A stretch of DNA of 64,000 nucleotides from Phytophthora colocasiae (lineage: Eukaryota > Oomycota > Peronosporomycetes > Peronosporales > Peronosporaceae), in contig JAGKQI010000104.1 in assembly GCA_018806915.1 (NCBI GenBank), forward strand, positions 1,612,001 through 1,676,000. Reading direction: 5' to 3'. Below, piece by piece: positions 54,760 through 64,000 of the stretch (the first letter of the stretch is position 1; the number at the start of each line of letters is the position of its first letter). A program made the position numbers and the translations under genes. The notes beneath the pieces are model-generated. The model was given only the letters and a program-made list of their open reading frames with translations. It was not told the origin of the DNA and did no database searches.

Positions 54760-55392
54760 TGTAACAGGTTGGGCTCTTCTCGCTGCCTGCCAGCGGGTCG
54801 TTAGCCGTGTACTGTGCCGGGTGGTCTTCCAGCGATCGGGTGCTGATCAGCACTCTTACTTCAACGCCCTTCAGGCTCGGTTCACCGCGCCGGCCCGTTC
54901 GTGTCTGTTGCACCACGAACTGCCTACTTGTATTAAAAGAACGTAATAGAGTCTACTCCTCCTTACTTGTGCTCTGGTCCTCGTGCTTCCGTAGCGTCAC
55001 CTGCTGCTCCCCAGGTCCCACAGAAATCGCTTCTGGACCAAAACCAATCCGAACCCACGTGTTCGCTGCTGGCTGTCCACGAAGTCAGCCGCCTGCGGAC
55101 CCAACTGGTTCCTCTCCGTCCGCACTTGGTCACTCTGCGTTGCGTGTGGGCCACTTGTGCTCCACGCGGTTTCTTTCAAAGTGAAGTCTGGATCCTCGCG
55201 GACAAAAGCCACGCGCTGCTGCCCAGGACCGCCGGTTTCATTGGATATCCACCGAGCTCGTTCGCTGGCGTCCTTCTCATTGGTCCTCATCGAAGTCCGT
55301 GGGAGGTCAAAGTCACAGACCGCTCCACACATCCTTCGTCTATCAAATGAGCAGCTCAGACCTTGTGTTGATCCAGAAGTCCACTTGTTACA
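54760..55392 (-). repeat. 5' LTR of Gypsy element 2
   Basis: 633 bp, direct repeat of 45987-46617. Confidence 0.92.
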
Positions 55393-56923
55393 GTATTGTC
55401 GTGGAGGAGGTGTGTACAGGACATGTACTGTGTCGGGACCCAGAAGAAGGTTGCTAATACTCAATCGAGGCGCAACATATTCTTGCAGCAGGAACTGGCA
55501 GCGAAGAGACTTCGTACGAGCCAGCAACTCCTTCGAGGCTCTTGGACATAGTGCGAACGAGTGAATGTCAATTGGCCTCTGCCGGCAGCATGACGCAAGT
55601 TGCTGGAGAAGCTCGCCCATTTTCAGCAGTCGATGCGAGGTGAAGTCGCGCTTCAGAGCCCGGTTGAATTGCTCAACCGGGTTGTTCGTGGTGGCGTATC
55701 CAGGAGGTGTTAAGTAGCGCTGCCAGTTCTGAAAACGACTATTCAACCAGACGCTTCTGAAGTACGCAAAAAAATGGAGCAGAGGCTCATCTTGCCAACG
55801 TTGCTCAGCTGCATCACGCGTTGCAACCATTTCAGTACGGCATGTGCTATAGTGCATATCGTAGATGTCTCGAAGCACAGCATCTCCAATCTCGGCAAGC
55901 TTTTCGTCCGCTCCACCACTTTTGCTATCAGATGATAGTAGCACATTAAATGCGTGTACGTACAGTCACCTCCGAATACCGTTGCCAGCGCGTTATACTG
56001 GGCCTCATCCGCGTCCCCCATGACGAACGCGACACGAAGCGGTTGTCCCAATATTTGGTGATAAATCCAACGCAGAGCTGCCAGCGCCTTAGTGTAATTA
56101 GATTCCTTCTGCTGTGAAGTGACGAACAGCGCTAGTAAGTGGAACTTTTGCGCAGCGTCGGTAATATCGACGGCCAGAACGGGATAACCGACCTGGTTTG
56201 TCTTGTATGTTGCATCTACATGAAACACAAATGTGCTTGGGTCACGAGCCGCCGTACGAAGCAGCGCCTTAGTGGTTACACCAACGAGGAATGGTTTAGC
56301 GTCCGAACCATTACCCACCACCAAATTGCCCTTCTCGTCGATATCCCAGCCAAATCTAAAATGCTAGTGGTCTTCGGATCCGGTAAAAGCGATTTCTCGA
56401 ACAACACTCACTATTGAGGCAGTCGTGTCACTACCGCCCAGCTTGGTGCGGCGGTAGTAGCACACGACATTCGGTACTTGCGACAGCGTAGGAACTCGTT
56501 TGGTTGCAGCGAAAAGTGCATCAGCATTGCCGTGTGGATGCGCGCGGGTTTCATGCCTGCACGAGCCATCTGCTTGGCGAAATCCTTCTGGGTAAGGGTG
56601 AGGGTGAGGGTGGGGCAATGTTTAGGCTTGACACTTGTCACGTGCTCACCACGCTCAAACAGCGAAACTACCTTTCGTTCCTGGTAGACAAGCATCTTGC
56701 CCCTCCATGGACAAGTCACGTAAGGGGCAGTTCTTTTGCACTGCTTGCAACTGCACGTCAGCAACTTGTAGCGCATTAAATGCGGGGTAGGTAGAGCACA
56801 GAGTGTGCAGAAGAGAGCTTGACTTTTTGAAATTCTAAACGCCTTCATGCACTGGATCAGAACTAACGTGTCGCTCTCTTTGAGCTCGTTACACATGGGG
56901 CGCCAGGCGATGGTTTCCGGCAT

Positions 56924-59900
56924 CGTTGTCGACAGTGAGGAGGGAGGGAAGTTAGGGTGGTGAGGTTGTTCTGGAGAGTTCTTCTTGGAGAATATCTTTG
57001 GCTGGTAGCTAGTGTGAGGTGACCAATTTTATTGCCTAAAATGAAATTTAGAACCAGTTTTGATTTGATAAAATTATTTGCGTTCGGCTATTGTGCTCTT
57101 CCTCAATTTTGTTGTGCATCTGTGCTAATCAAGTGTGCTCCTACGCTGACACAATGTGTGGTCCACAGTGGGAATGTGCAAGCCACCGATTGGTTGTGCC
57201 GTTCATGCGTTGTTGTACAATTCACACGTGAAATGTGTTTTTGGTGTGCTGTCCGTATTCAGCCACCTGGTCTGTCTGGTCTCTGTTACTTTTGCGCACT
57301 ACCCTCTAGTGTAGAGAGAATAAATTAACCAATGAAATCTATTATATATACAATATTCCCTCTCCTAAACCAAATGTAACAAGGTACATTACTGTGGCAG
57401 CATTCCCTTCTAACGTCCAGACAGTTCGGGTTCACAAACTTAATGTAATACGAAGCTCCTTGACTATTAACCCACTAGATGATAAAGGTCGACCTTGACG
57501 CAGGCATTGTGATCCAAAAGCCTAATGGTATGACACAACTTCAGATTTTCTGGCGTCATCCTCAGCATCGAGGTGTTCGATGAACTTATCATTTCAGCGG
57601 TGAACGGTACTGAAACTTTTCGGACCTTGATTGAGTGCTTCTTGGACGGTGGTAATTTCGTTTGCACTGGGTTTAGTTTATTTCTAGTGACACATTGCCT
57701 GGTGGTGCGCGTTAGGCTTGAACTTATGACCCAGTATTTCATATTCAAGAGTTCGATTCTGGATGGATAGTCGGAATCAAGTTTATATAGAAGTTGGTTA
57801 TAGGTGATAATCGAAGCATAGCAACTAATAGACGAAAGGTTACCTTAGTTTAGTAGATGCTGAATTGTTGAAGCAGCAGCCGCGTGTGCCCTGAATTGGT
57901 GCGTCCAGACTTCGTAACGTTGTTCTATAGCTGTTTGGTGTTTGACTTTTATTTGCGCTGCTTTGGTGGGGGCGCTTGGACCCACGCGCGATCCACCTGT
58001 TACTTCTGCCGTCCGTCCCGGTGGTGAGCCAAAACGCGACATTTCTCCTCCTCGGTCAATCTTGGCCCCCCTTGGCATTGTGGAGGACGCCTAAAGCCTT
58101 GTAATGTAGCACCAGCAAAGCATCTTAAACAGGGAAACTAATGGTACAGTTTTCAGCAATTAAAAGCAAGCAATGTTTCCTGCAAATTTGTTCCCCAATC
58201 GCTAGTGCCAGTGCGCAAACGCTATGACGTCATGGTTTTCTGTAGTAATTTTTATCACAGGTGTTGTACTTCATATCTGGCCAGCATCTGGCAGAAGAAT
58301 CATGAAATCTCGTAAGTCGATTTACGTGCTTCTTCTCGAAAATCTTGATTGTAGAGCGCAATCACGTATTCGACACATTGACACCCCTAGTATTCCTTTT
58401 GTAATGGGTAATGCATCTGGTCGACAGTCGCAATAGTGACTGTCGGTTTTTGTTTTCACGAAAACGTAGTATTTTTGACAGTGTCAGTAGCTGTACTAGC
58501 CTTGTCAATGGCAGTCGGTGCTCTGCTGGTGCAAAGGCACAGTAGGCATTTTATTTGTGGAAATACTCGATTAAGTATACTAAATTGCCACCAAAATAAC
58601 ATGTACAGGGTGACTCACAGTTGGTGAAATTAATACCCTAGGGCTATCGAGCCAGGGTCGCTGTAGCGTCATAAACGGTCTCGTAGTCCGTTTATTTAGG
58701 GTTACGCTTGCCCATCACCTTGTTGTTAGTGTTAGTACTGAGCTGCCAGCTGCCCTAGCTTTTTTTTGTAAATTGGAGGTTGAGAGCACTTTGTTAGTCT
58801 TAGCCGTCTCCATGCTACTCGATTCAGTTTCAAATTTGATGTTTCAACACCTCTATCATGGCTCCATCCAAGAATCAAAGTCGTCCAAGCTTGCTTATAC
58901 AACAGTATAGTATGCACCCTGAAGACGACTGTCTAGTTTTCAGAGCCTGCTTAAACGAGTGGTACGAAATGTACTGCAGCTACAGTAAACCCAAAACGTA
59001 TCAACTAGTATACGGAATTGGTGGATCCTCTCCGGCCTCTACGCTACGCTAATCTACGCAGAAGGGGATTGGAAAAGCGAGAGATTACAAACCTTGACGT
59101 GGACTTGCACCTACAAATACAACGATCTCTGGGCAATACTGCAAATAGAACTTTTTATCTCTCTCTGTTAGTGGTACTGGACAACCTTCGTGTAGTCAGT
59201 CTCCGTATCTTAAATGCCGTTTTTGTCTTGCCGACAAAGCGATGACTAATATTTGTGCATAATTAGGACCTGAAATAATATAGGCTGACACTTCTTTTTT
59301 CTAATTGACCTTTTTTGGTCGAACACATGTTTGAAAAGAGCGTGAAATCGTTTAAAATCGTGACGACACATTTACAAGCTTATCCTGAATTCAACGGGAT
59401 TAGAATAGGCGGAAACAAAGATAAAAGAGGGAGCAAGTGTAAACACGAATTTGACAGGGTTTCTATGGTTTTTGGCTTTAGTTTAAAAATATTGTGTCGC
59501 ACTGCAGCCAATAAATATGATATTCTTTATTCACGTGGTCTTCGTATGTACCAGGTATTTTTTACGTTGCTCTATACGCAAACAGTACAGGAGATCGCGT
59601 TGAAGAGACGTCATTAGAGGTGATGTACAGGTTGCTGTCGCAATGATTGCGTGAACTCGATACTGGGTTCGGTTGTTATAAGTATGGCCTTGAATCTTCG
59701 TTGATATCAGAGTCTAGATTCCGGGTTCTCAGAGTCTGAGAACATTTGGTCTTCAGAGTATTGGTCATTCAGAGCGGGGATACCAAAGTCTTGAGTAAGA
59801 TATCAGAGCATGAAGAGCGTCAATGCTCAACGTACATGACGTTCCAGCGTTTTGCGCTAGTGCGCAGCGCCCAGTGTGCCGTACTTGTCTCTGCGTGTAA

Positions 59901-60766
59901 GTAGTGACCATCACCGTCGCGCTGGGCGGCAACGAGGTGAGGTTCTTCTAAGCAATTTAGGCACTCGTCGTCGGTGAAGGTCCGGCGATAAGCCTTGAGT
60001 GGATTGGTACGTCGGAGGTTGGCGCACTCCGAAGTACACTTACCGATGGGACCCCATTGGAGTAAAATGAATATTTTTCTCCACAGGTGTAGTACGGGAA
60101 GAAGAGTCCCAAGGCCGTTTTACTCTCTCAACTCATAATATACGAAATCATATCGTTACGTAATCTCCACCTATCACTCGACAATCGGAAATAACACCAT
60201 GCTACAACCAAACCGCTAACCCGGTTAATGCCCTAGACTGGTACGTAAACTTGAAAGTAAATAATTGGAAGTTACGCTTCAATTCATTAGCTAGACTTTC
60301 ACAGGCCGACTCACAAAACGAAAACGAAAGGTTGCAGGAGAGTTTCATGTCGATCCAAGAGTAAATCTTGAAAGACTTGTCGTCGATGTAGCCCACAAGA
60401 GTTTCACAGTTGTTACCCGCATTTGCCATTTCCGATAGAAAGTTTGAGTGCATGCTGAAGGAGGTTAATGAACCCAGTGTTCGCCTCCATCCGACGCTGA
60501 ACACCACATATTCACTTGGAGTACGCTGTTGCCTTTCCTTCAATGTTCTCGACATTGTTGTAGTAGAACTGAGCAACCTGCTTGGATGTATATGGCGCCG
60601 TCAATTTTTCTTATTGGCCTTCTCCTTGTTTTGGCTTGGGGCCTTTGGATGCTTTAGAGCCTTCGAATGTGACCCTGCAAATAATATTTTTTCCCGCTGA
60701 AATCGAAATAAAAATAATCATTTATATTTCGGAGCCCCTGATGTCAATCCTATCTCAAGACTCGGA
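56924..60766. other. Long gap with no recognised gene
   Basis: Open frames exist but none carries a known domain. The best are 57845-58078 minus (78 codons, MPRGAKIDRGGEMSRFGS, basic N-terminus), 58858-59052 plus and 60202-60576 minus (WRRTLGSLTSFSM, SFKIYSWIDMKLS; protein-like but without family). 59690-59830 holds repeated 'tcagagt' motifs. A minus-strand reading VTFEGSKASKGPKPKQG ending near 60627 could be the last exon of something, but no upstream exon was found. I treat the interval as mostly decayed repeats. Confidence 0.35.
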
Positions 60767-60949
60767 ATGAAGTTCAGTCTAATTCTTTGCGTCGTCACTG
60801 CCTGTGTCACCGTGACTCAAGCCCAGGACAAATCTGCGCTCGTGAACGAGACTCAAGAGCAACAGCAGGAGCTGCAGCAACAAATATCGTTATCAGCTTC
60901 AGCTACTGAAGATTCTTTGTTCTCGGGCAGCGGCTTGAGTGGCCAGTGA
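60767..60949 (+). CDS. Small predicted secreted protein
   Basis: 60 residues from ATG at 60767. Residues 1-20 (MKFSLILCVVTACVTVTQAQ) form a clear signal peptide with a cut expected after the AQA/AQ region. The mature part is Gln/Ser-rich (ETQEQQQELQQQISLSASA) and ends SGSGLSGQ. A similar Ser/Gly/Asp composition continues in other frames to about 61078 (SDESENVNV, then GSGEVDFPGSL), so the gene may once have been longer and been cut by frameshift, or be spliced. No cysteine, no RXLR. It lies in repeat-rich DNA, where oomycete secreted proteins often sit. Function unknown. Confidence 0.5.
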   Translation: MKFSLILCVVTACVTVTQAQDKSALVNETQEQQQELQQQISLSASATEDSLFSGSGLSGQ

Positions 60950-61565
60950 TGAAAGCGAAAACGTCAACGTCCGCTTCGTCGTCGGGTGACCTTGTGCCAT
61001 CAGGTAGTGGCGAGGTTGACTTTCCTGGTAGTCTAAAAAACAATTTGTTCGTCATTGATTCCTCCCGATCGTCTTGATCGTAAGGAATACACCAAACATT
61101 TCTTGAGCGATGCATGTGATGGATACTACAACAATATGATGTTCTGTTGCTAGCTACAAGTACATACTGCTAGAGCTGGTGAAAAACGACGTTATACTTC
61201 GGCACGGCATCAACTAGCACTGCGTCGAATTGACTCAGATTCCTTCATCTTGTACTTCAGAAATTATCTGAGGCGTGGCTATTTGTGCTGGTGCACTATA
61301 GCGTTCGTCTAAAATACCGTCCGTCCTGACTTCAGGTTCGCATAGAGCTTATGTTTCCTCAAAACCTTAGAGATGCAACTTGTGCATCTCAATGTCCGTT
61401 TTCCTGTTCACAGTCCGGCTGTGGACGAACATGTCGTCGAAGTAGATCGGTGCGAAGTCGCACACCGAGCGCGATAGATCGCATCTATTTAACGTCGCAG
61501 GGGCGTTCTTAAGCCCCTATGACATGACAAGCCACTCCCAACGCATTCCGCTGGGAGTGCTTACC

Positions 61566-61609
61566 GATCCTCATGCGTGAGAGGGATGTCCCTCTCACGC
61601 ATGAGGATC
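61566..61609. repeat. Perfect 21-bp inverted repeat, 2-nt loop
   Basis: GATCCTCATGCGTGAGAGGG plus A (61566-61586), loop TG, exact complement 61589-61609. It lies in the RT remnant. Confidence 0.95.
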
Positions 61610-62170
61610 TGATAGAATCCATCACGCAGATCAAGAGCACTGAAGATAGAGCTCAAGGTCATCGAATCGATGACAGCATCTTTTTGCGGTATCGGAGTCT
61701 GCGTCGGTATCGTCGCATCGTTCAACTTGTTGTACGCATGAACGATGCGCCAGCCGCACTGTGGTATTTAAACACAGAACGTCGGGGCACTGTTCAATCC
61801 CGCACTTGACCTGTAAGGCGACAACTTTCAAAGAAGTCGTCGACCGCTTGCATTTGTTCACGCGGCAGTGGCCACCACCGTGTAACACAGTACTTCGTTC
61901 CCGACACGAGATCTCGTGCTCTACGCCCTTATTCTCCGGAAGCTCCGAAGGAATGGAGTACATGCTAGTCGTTGGGACTCGACCTCAACGATTCCCAACT
62001 CTGCTTCCCAAAGCGCTGCTTCACGGGACGTTATCGCAATTGTCAGCGGATTCCTTCCGCTGACTCGCACAACCAAGCCTCGCTTGAATGCCGCTCATCA
62101 CCTGTCACTGCTGCGCGTGGGCGCGCAGGTGCTGGACGTTTGCAACCGCCTGAACCACCTGCCGCACAGT

Positions 62171-62654
62171 CGGTTCCCAGAACCGCTGCGCCTCCATCAG
62201 CTCCCAGAGCTGATGAAGCAACCGCATGGTCGACTCCCTTAGTCGATATGCTCTCGCTAGCGCTCCGTGTTCGCTTGAACACGTATCATCAGCTCCTAGA
62301 GCTGATGCACGTTCGCTAGTTCCCGGTACTAGCAGCGAAGCTCCAGGTCCCGGAGCTGACACACGTCTATTGGTTCCCCGAACTTTATTCGATTCGTCAA
62401 CTCCCAGAGTTGACGCGACGTTGTCGGCGCAACCCTTGGGGGCTTAAAGTACCTCCAACGATACCGGCAATACCGGTATGTTACTATCACTCAGTGAATA
62501 TTATTCACCTGACCATCATTCACGTGACACCTGTTTACGTGATTGCGACCCCTAGGCTCAGATATCTGAGTCCGCACACATTTCTCTCGACCCCCGGAGT
62601 CGTTGACGCTCGCTGCTGCCTCAACCAGGGATTCACATGCACCGGCCGGTGCAT
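62171..62654. repeat. Block of many unrelated short perfect palindromes
   Basis: Examples are CGGTTC-CCA-GAACCG (62171), CATCAGCTC-CCA-GAGCTGATG (62195), CATCAGCTC-CTA-GAGCTGATG (~62287), GTCAACTC-CCA-GAGTTGAC (~62397) and ATGCACCGGCCGGTGCAT (62637-62654). Stems differ, while the loops CCA/CTA/CCC recur. Confidence 0.8.
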
Positions 62655-62938
62655 GCGCAGCACTGACAAGGCCATCGCTCTCTGTCGCGCGTATGTTGTT
62701 GAAGCGTACGAGCGTACGTTTCTTCCAGGTAATCACCGGGCCATGCCGTGCAAGCCATGATATGCCTTATACCAAGTCGAACTTATCCTCTAAACCCAAG
62801 ACGATAAGATCTACCACGAACGTCCTTCGTTTGTAAGAGAAGCTCACCCGGACCACGAGCATCTCCGTCATCGCGGTGGTACCTGTTGCCAGCTGCACCT
62901 CCTACACGCTGCGAGGCTCCACTAAGGCACGAAGAGAG

Positions 62939-63800
62939 TCAATGTCTTTTCGGCTTTACGTTCCGGATGGCAAGGTTTGTCTTACGGTGAGAAACTTTCT
63001 CGCTGGGGGCAGCAGAGTTCGACACGCGAGACTGCATCACCCACTCCCGCTGATTCATTTGATTCGTACCGCAATAATGGAATCCCATCTTTCTGAGCAG
63101 CAGTACGAGCGGGATGGAAGTGTAATATCTGTCCGCAATGATAAATCTTATTCCTTCGAACGGCTTACCTTTCAACAGACACGTCAAGTTTCTCAGGATA
63201 GCGGCTGGACCATTCTTAGTGATACCGGTTGAGCTCCTGGTAGCGTTATTTTGCTTGATGCCTACGTCCAGTTCAGTTCTAAATCATACAAACAATACGG
63301 TAGAGGATAAACTTGGAGAATAAAGTTCACTCGTACACTAAGATAACAAACCAGATACAGTAGCCAAGGACAGGAGACACTTCGTGCCCCACTTGTGGGA
63401 CGTCCTGGTGGGGCTTTGCCGGTACCCAAGACGTTAGCACCCGCTCGACTATTGATATATGTGACACTGGGACATAACCAGCAGAGCATTCCTTCTCCTT
63501 AGTTGCTAAAATAGGGCGGGGCTTTCCTACCCCGTCAAATTTGGCATTTGAATCGATATTGTCTGAGAAATGGATAAAGCGAGTGGTGCGTTCGAACCAC
63601 TCCCGAGCCATGACATCACAAAAGGTCCCGTGCGGAATCCCTACTCGTTCATGCGTTACTAGTGATCGGCAAAATGCTTTTTTTTTGTGCCAGTGTGCAT
63701 CCCATGAGTAGCCCCACCAACCGCAGCAAGTCGTGTGGCCGGACCTTGACAAAGTTCTCCAGCTTACAGCGAATCTTTTCGCGAGTGTAAGGAGGGCAAT
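62939..63800 (-). pseudogene. piggyBac-type transposase 2, fragment
   Basis: Minus strand from about 63800: KIRCKLENFVKVRPHDLL, then after a shift ERVGIPHGTFCDVMAREWF, ERTTRFIHFSDNID, then IADRYYTSIPLVLLLRKMGF, the piggyBac block that holds the second catalytic Asp (family DNFFTS). The piece stops where the Gypsy remnant begins. It differs clearly from the piggyBac at 36200-39278, so two families are present. No termini were found. Confidence 0.7.
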
Positions 63801-63817
63801 TGTAATGGGGTTACACG

Positions 63818-63866
63818 TACAAGTGGATACACCACTTGTAACGCTAACAGTTGCGATAACTGTTAG
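63818..63866. repeat. Two adjacent hairpins near the window end
   Basis: TACAAGTGG-ATACA-CCACTTGTA (63818-63840) and CTAACAGTT-GCGAT-AACTGTTAG (63844-63866). The rest to 64000 shows no gene. They could be part of a truncated LTR or terminal repeat. Confidence 0.6.
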
Positions 63867-64000
63867 AGGTTAGAATGGACCTCAAACCTTGGTGTGCTCT
63901 ACACACCATTGGCTACATGGGCGAACCACATCTTTCGGTGATTCGCGTGTATTAGAAAGTAACGAATTTCTACCAATCAATGCACCACACTGAAGCAGAG

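Larger units (their letters stand above)
45987..55392 (-). mobile_element. Ty3/Gypsy LTR retrotransposon 2, nested in MULE 2
   Basis: 9.4 kb with LTRs 45987-46617 and 54760-55392 (TGTAACA..TGTTACA), about 1% different by eye. Gag-pol is on the minus strand. GTATTG occurs at both outer flanks, consistent with a target duplication a few bases from the LTR edge. The 5' LTR is followed on the coding strand by TGGTGGTCATAC (primer-site position). No chromodomain is seen, unlike the element at 15325. Many internal stops make it inactive. Confidence 0.88.
45657..56923 (-). pseudogene. MULE transposase 2, interrupted by a Gypsy element
   Basis: ATG at 56923 starts the transposase (MPETIAWRPMCNELKES). 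A frameshift near 56330-56410 precedes the MULE core: FVFHVDATYKTNQVGYP (first Asp), AFVMGDADEAQYNALA (second Asp) and THLMCYYHLIAKV. The next part reads GYATTNNPVEQFNRALKR and ends at VLYTPPPRQY, where the LTR element at 55392-45987 intervenes. On the far side the C-terminus resumes with the SWIM zinc finger (CPCAYHFKYAICVH) and a basic tail, stopping at 45657. The stretch TLTLTLTQ is encoded by a GGGTGAG repeat near 56600. Apart from one shift and the insertion it is well preserved. Confidence 0.8.
61330..62938 (-). pseudogene. Third Gypsy remnant (protease-linker-RT)
   Basis: Minus strand, same type as the element at 15325. The protease end is LVLGLEDKFDLV and GISWLARHGP (62760-62735). A linker rich in short palindromes follows (62654-62170). 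The RT N-terminus is in pieces (KYCVTRWWPLPREQ region near 61880; GLKNAPATLNRC near 61530) with YFDDMFVHSRT near 61440. LTRs, gag and integrase are not visible. Every segment is shifted or stopped. Compare FGIPWLARH, GLKNAPATFNR and YFDDIFIHSR in the first element: clearly related but older. Confidence 0.7.

Noticed and set aside
45987..55392. Chromodomain in Gypsy element 2
   Set aside because: The region after the integrase C-terminal domain has no WEP/aromatic-cage pattern like that at 16000-16100.
56590..56616. Internal telomere-like repeat (GGGTGAG units)
   Set aside because: Only three imperfect units, and they encode Thr-Leu repeats inside the MULE transposase frame.
1..64000. CRISPR arrays, operons, ribosome-binding sites
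   Set aside because: Introns, spliced genes and eukaryotic transposons show nuclear eukaryotic DNA; no regularly spaced direct repeats were seen.

Overview
The window reads as nuclear DNA of an oomycete, most like Phytophthora. The evidence is intron-poor genes with short (about 65-80 bp) GT..AG introns, intergenic gaps of a few hundred bases, and a transposon mixture typical of that lineage: Ty3/Gypsy elements, FLYWCH-type MULEs, BED-type hAT, DDE_4/Harbinger, piggyBac, mariner and Tc1. The species cannot be fixed from sequence alone.

Layout. 1-9301 is a gene-dense block: the 3' end of a GPI mannosyltransferase (PIG-B), a Tra2-like SR splicing factor, two doubtful small genes, a Trf4/TENT4-type poly(A) polymerase whose N-terminus resembles the histone H3 tail, and two divergent TrhO-type rhodanese genes. 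One rhodanese is fused in frame to a class I O-methyltransferase domain. A 54-residue secreted peptide gene follows. 9772-25500 is transposon-rich: a deleted mariner, a non-LTR retrotransposon remnant, a MULE split by a chromodomain Gypsy element (15325-21155), and a hAT split by a Harbinger-type element. 25670-29916 is a second gene island: a DUF1279/FAM210 mitochondrial protein, pyroglutamyl-peptidase I and a LARP4-like La-module protein. At 30914-31873 lies an intact ORF joining a BED zinc finger to a PD-(D/E)XK nuclease-like domain. A tRNA-like RNA without an anticodon arm follows at about 32617.

33500-64000 is almost entirely repeats: TTAA-bounded piggyBac material, a second hAT, mariner and Tc1 scraps, a second MULE (45657-56923) holding a 9.4 kb Gypsy element (45987-55392), a third Gypsy remnant and a second piggyBac. 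One small predicted secreted protein (60767) lies among them. Several perfect inverted repeats with loops of 1-3 nt occur here.

How genes work together. The clearest functional idea concerns the rhodanese pair. TrhO makes 5-hydroxyuridine at tRNA wobble position 34, and in Bacillus subtilis a separate methyltransferase of the same broad O-methyltransferase family (TrmR) converts it to 5-methoxyuridine. The fusion at 7100-9031 could therefore carry both steps, probably in mitochondria because both proteins start with Arg-rich, acid-free N-termini. PIG-B, Tra2, TENT4 and LARP4 are unrelated housekeeping functions (GPI anchors, splicing, nuclear RNA tailing, mRNA stability).
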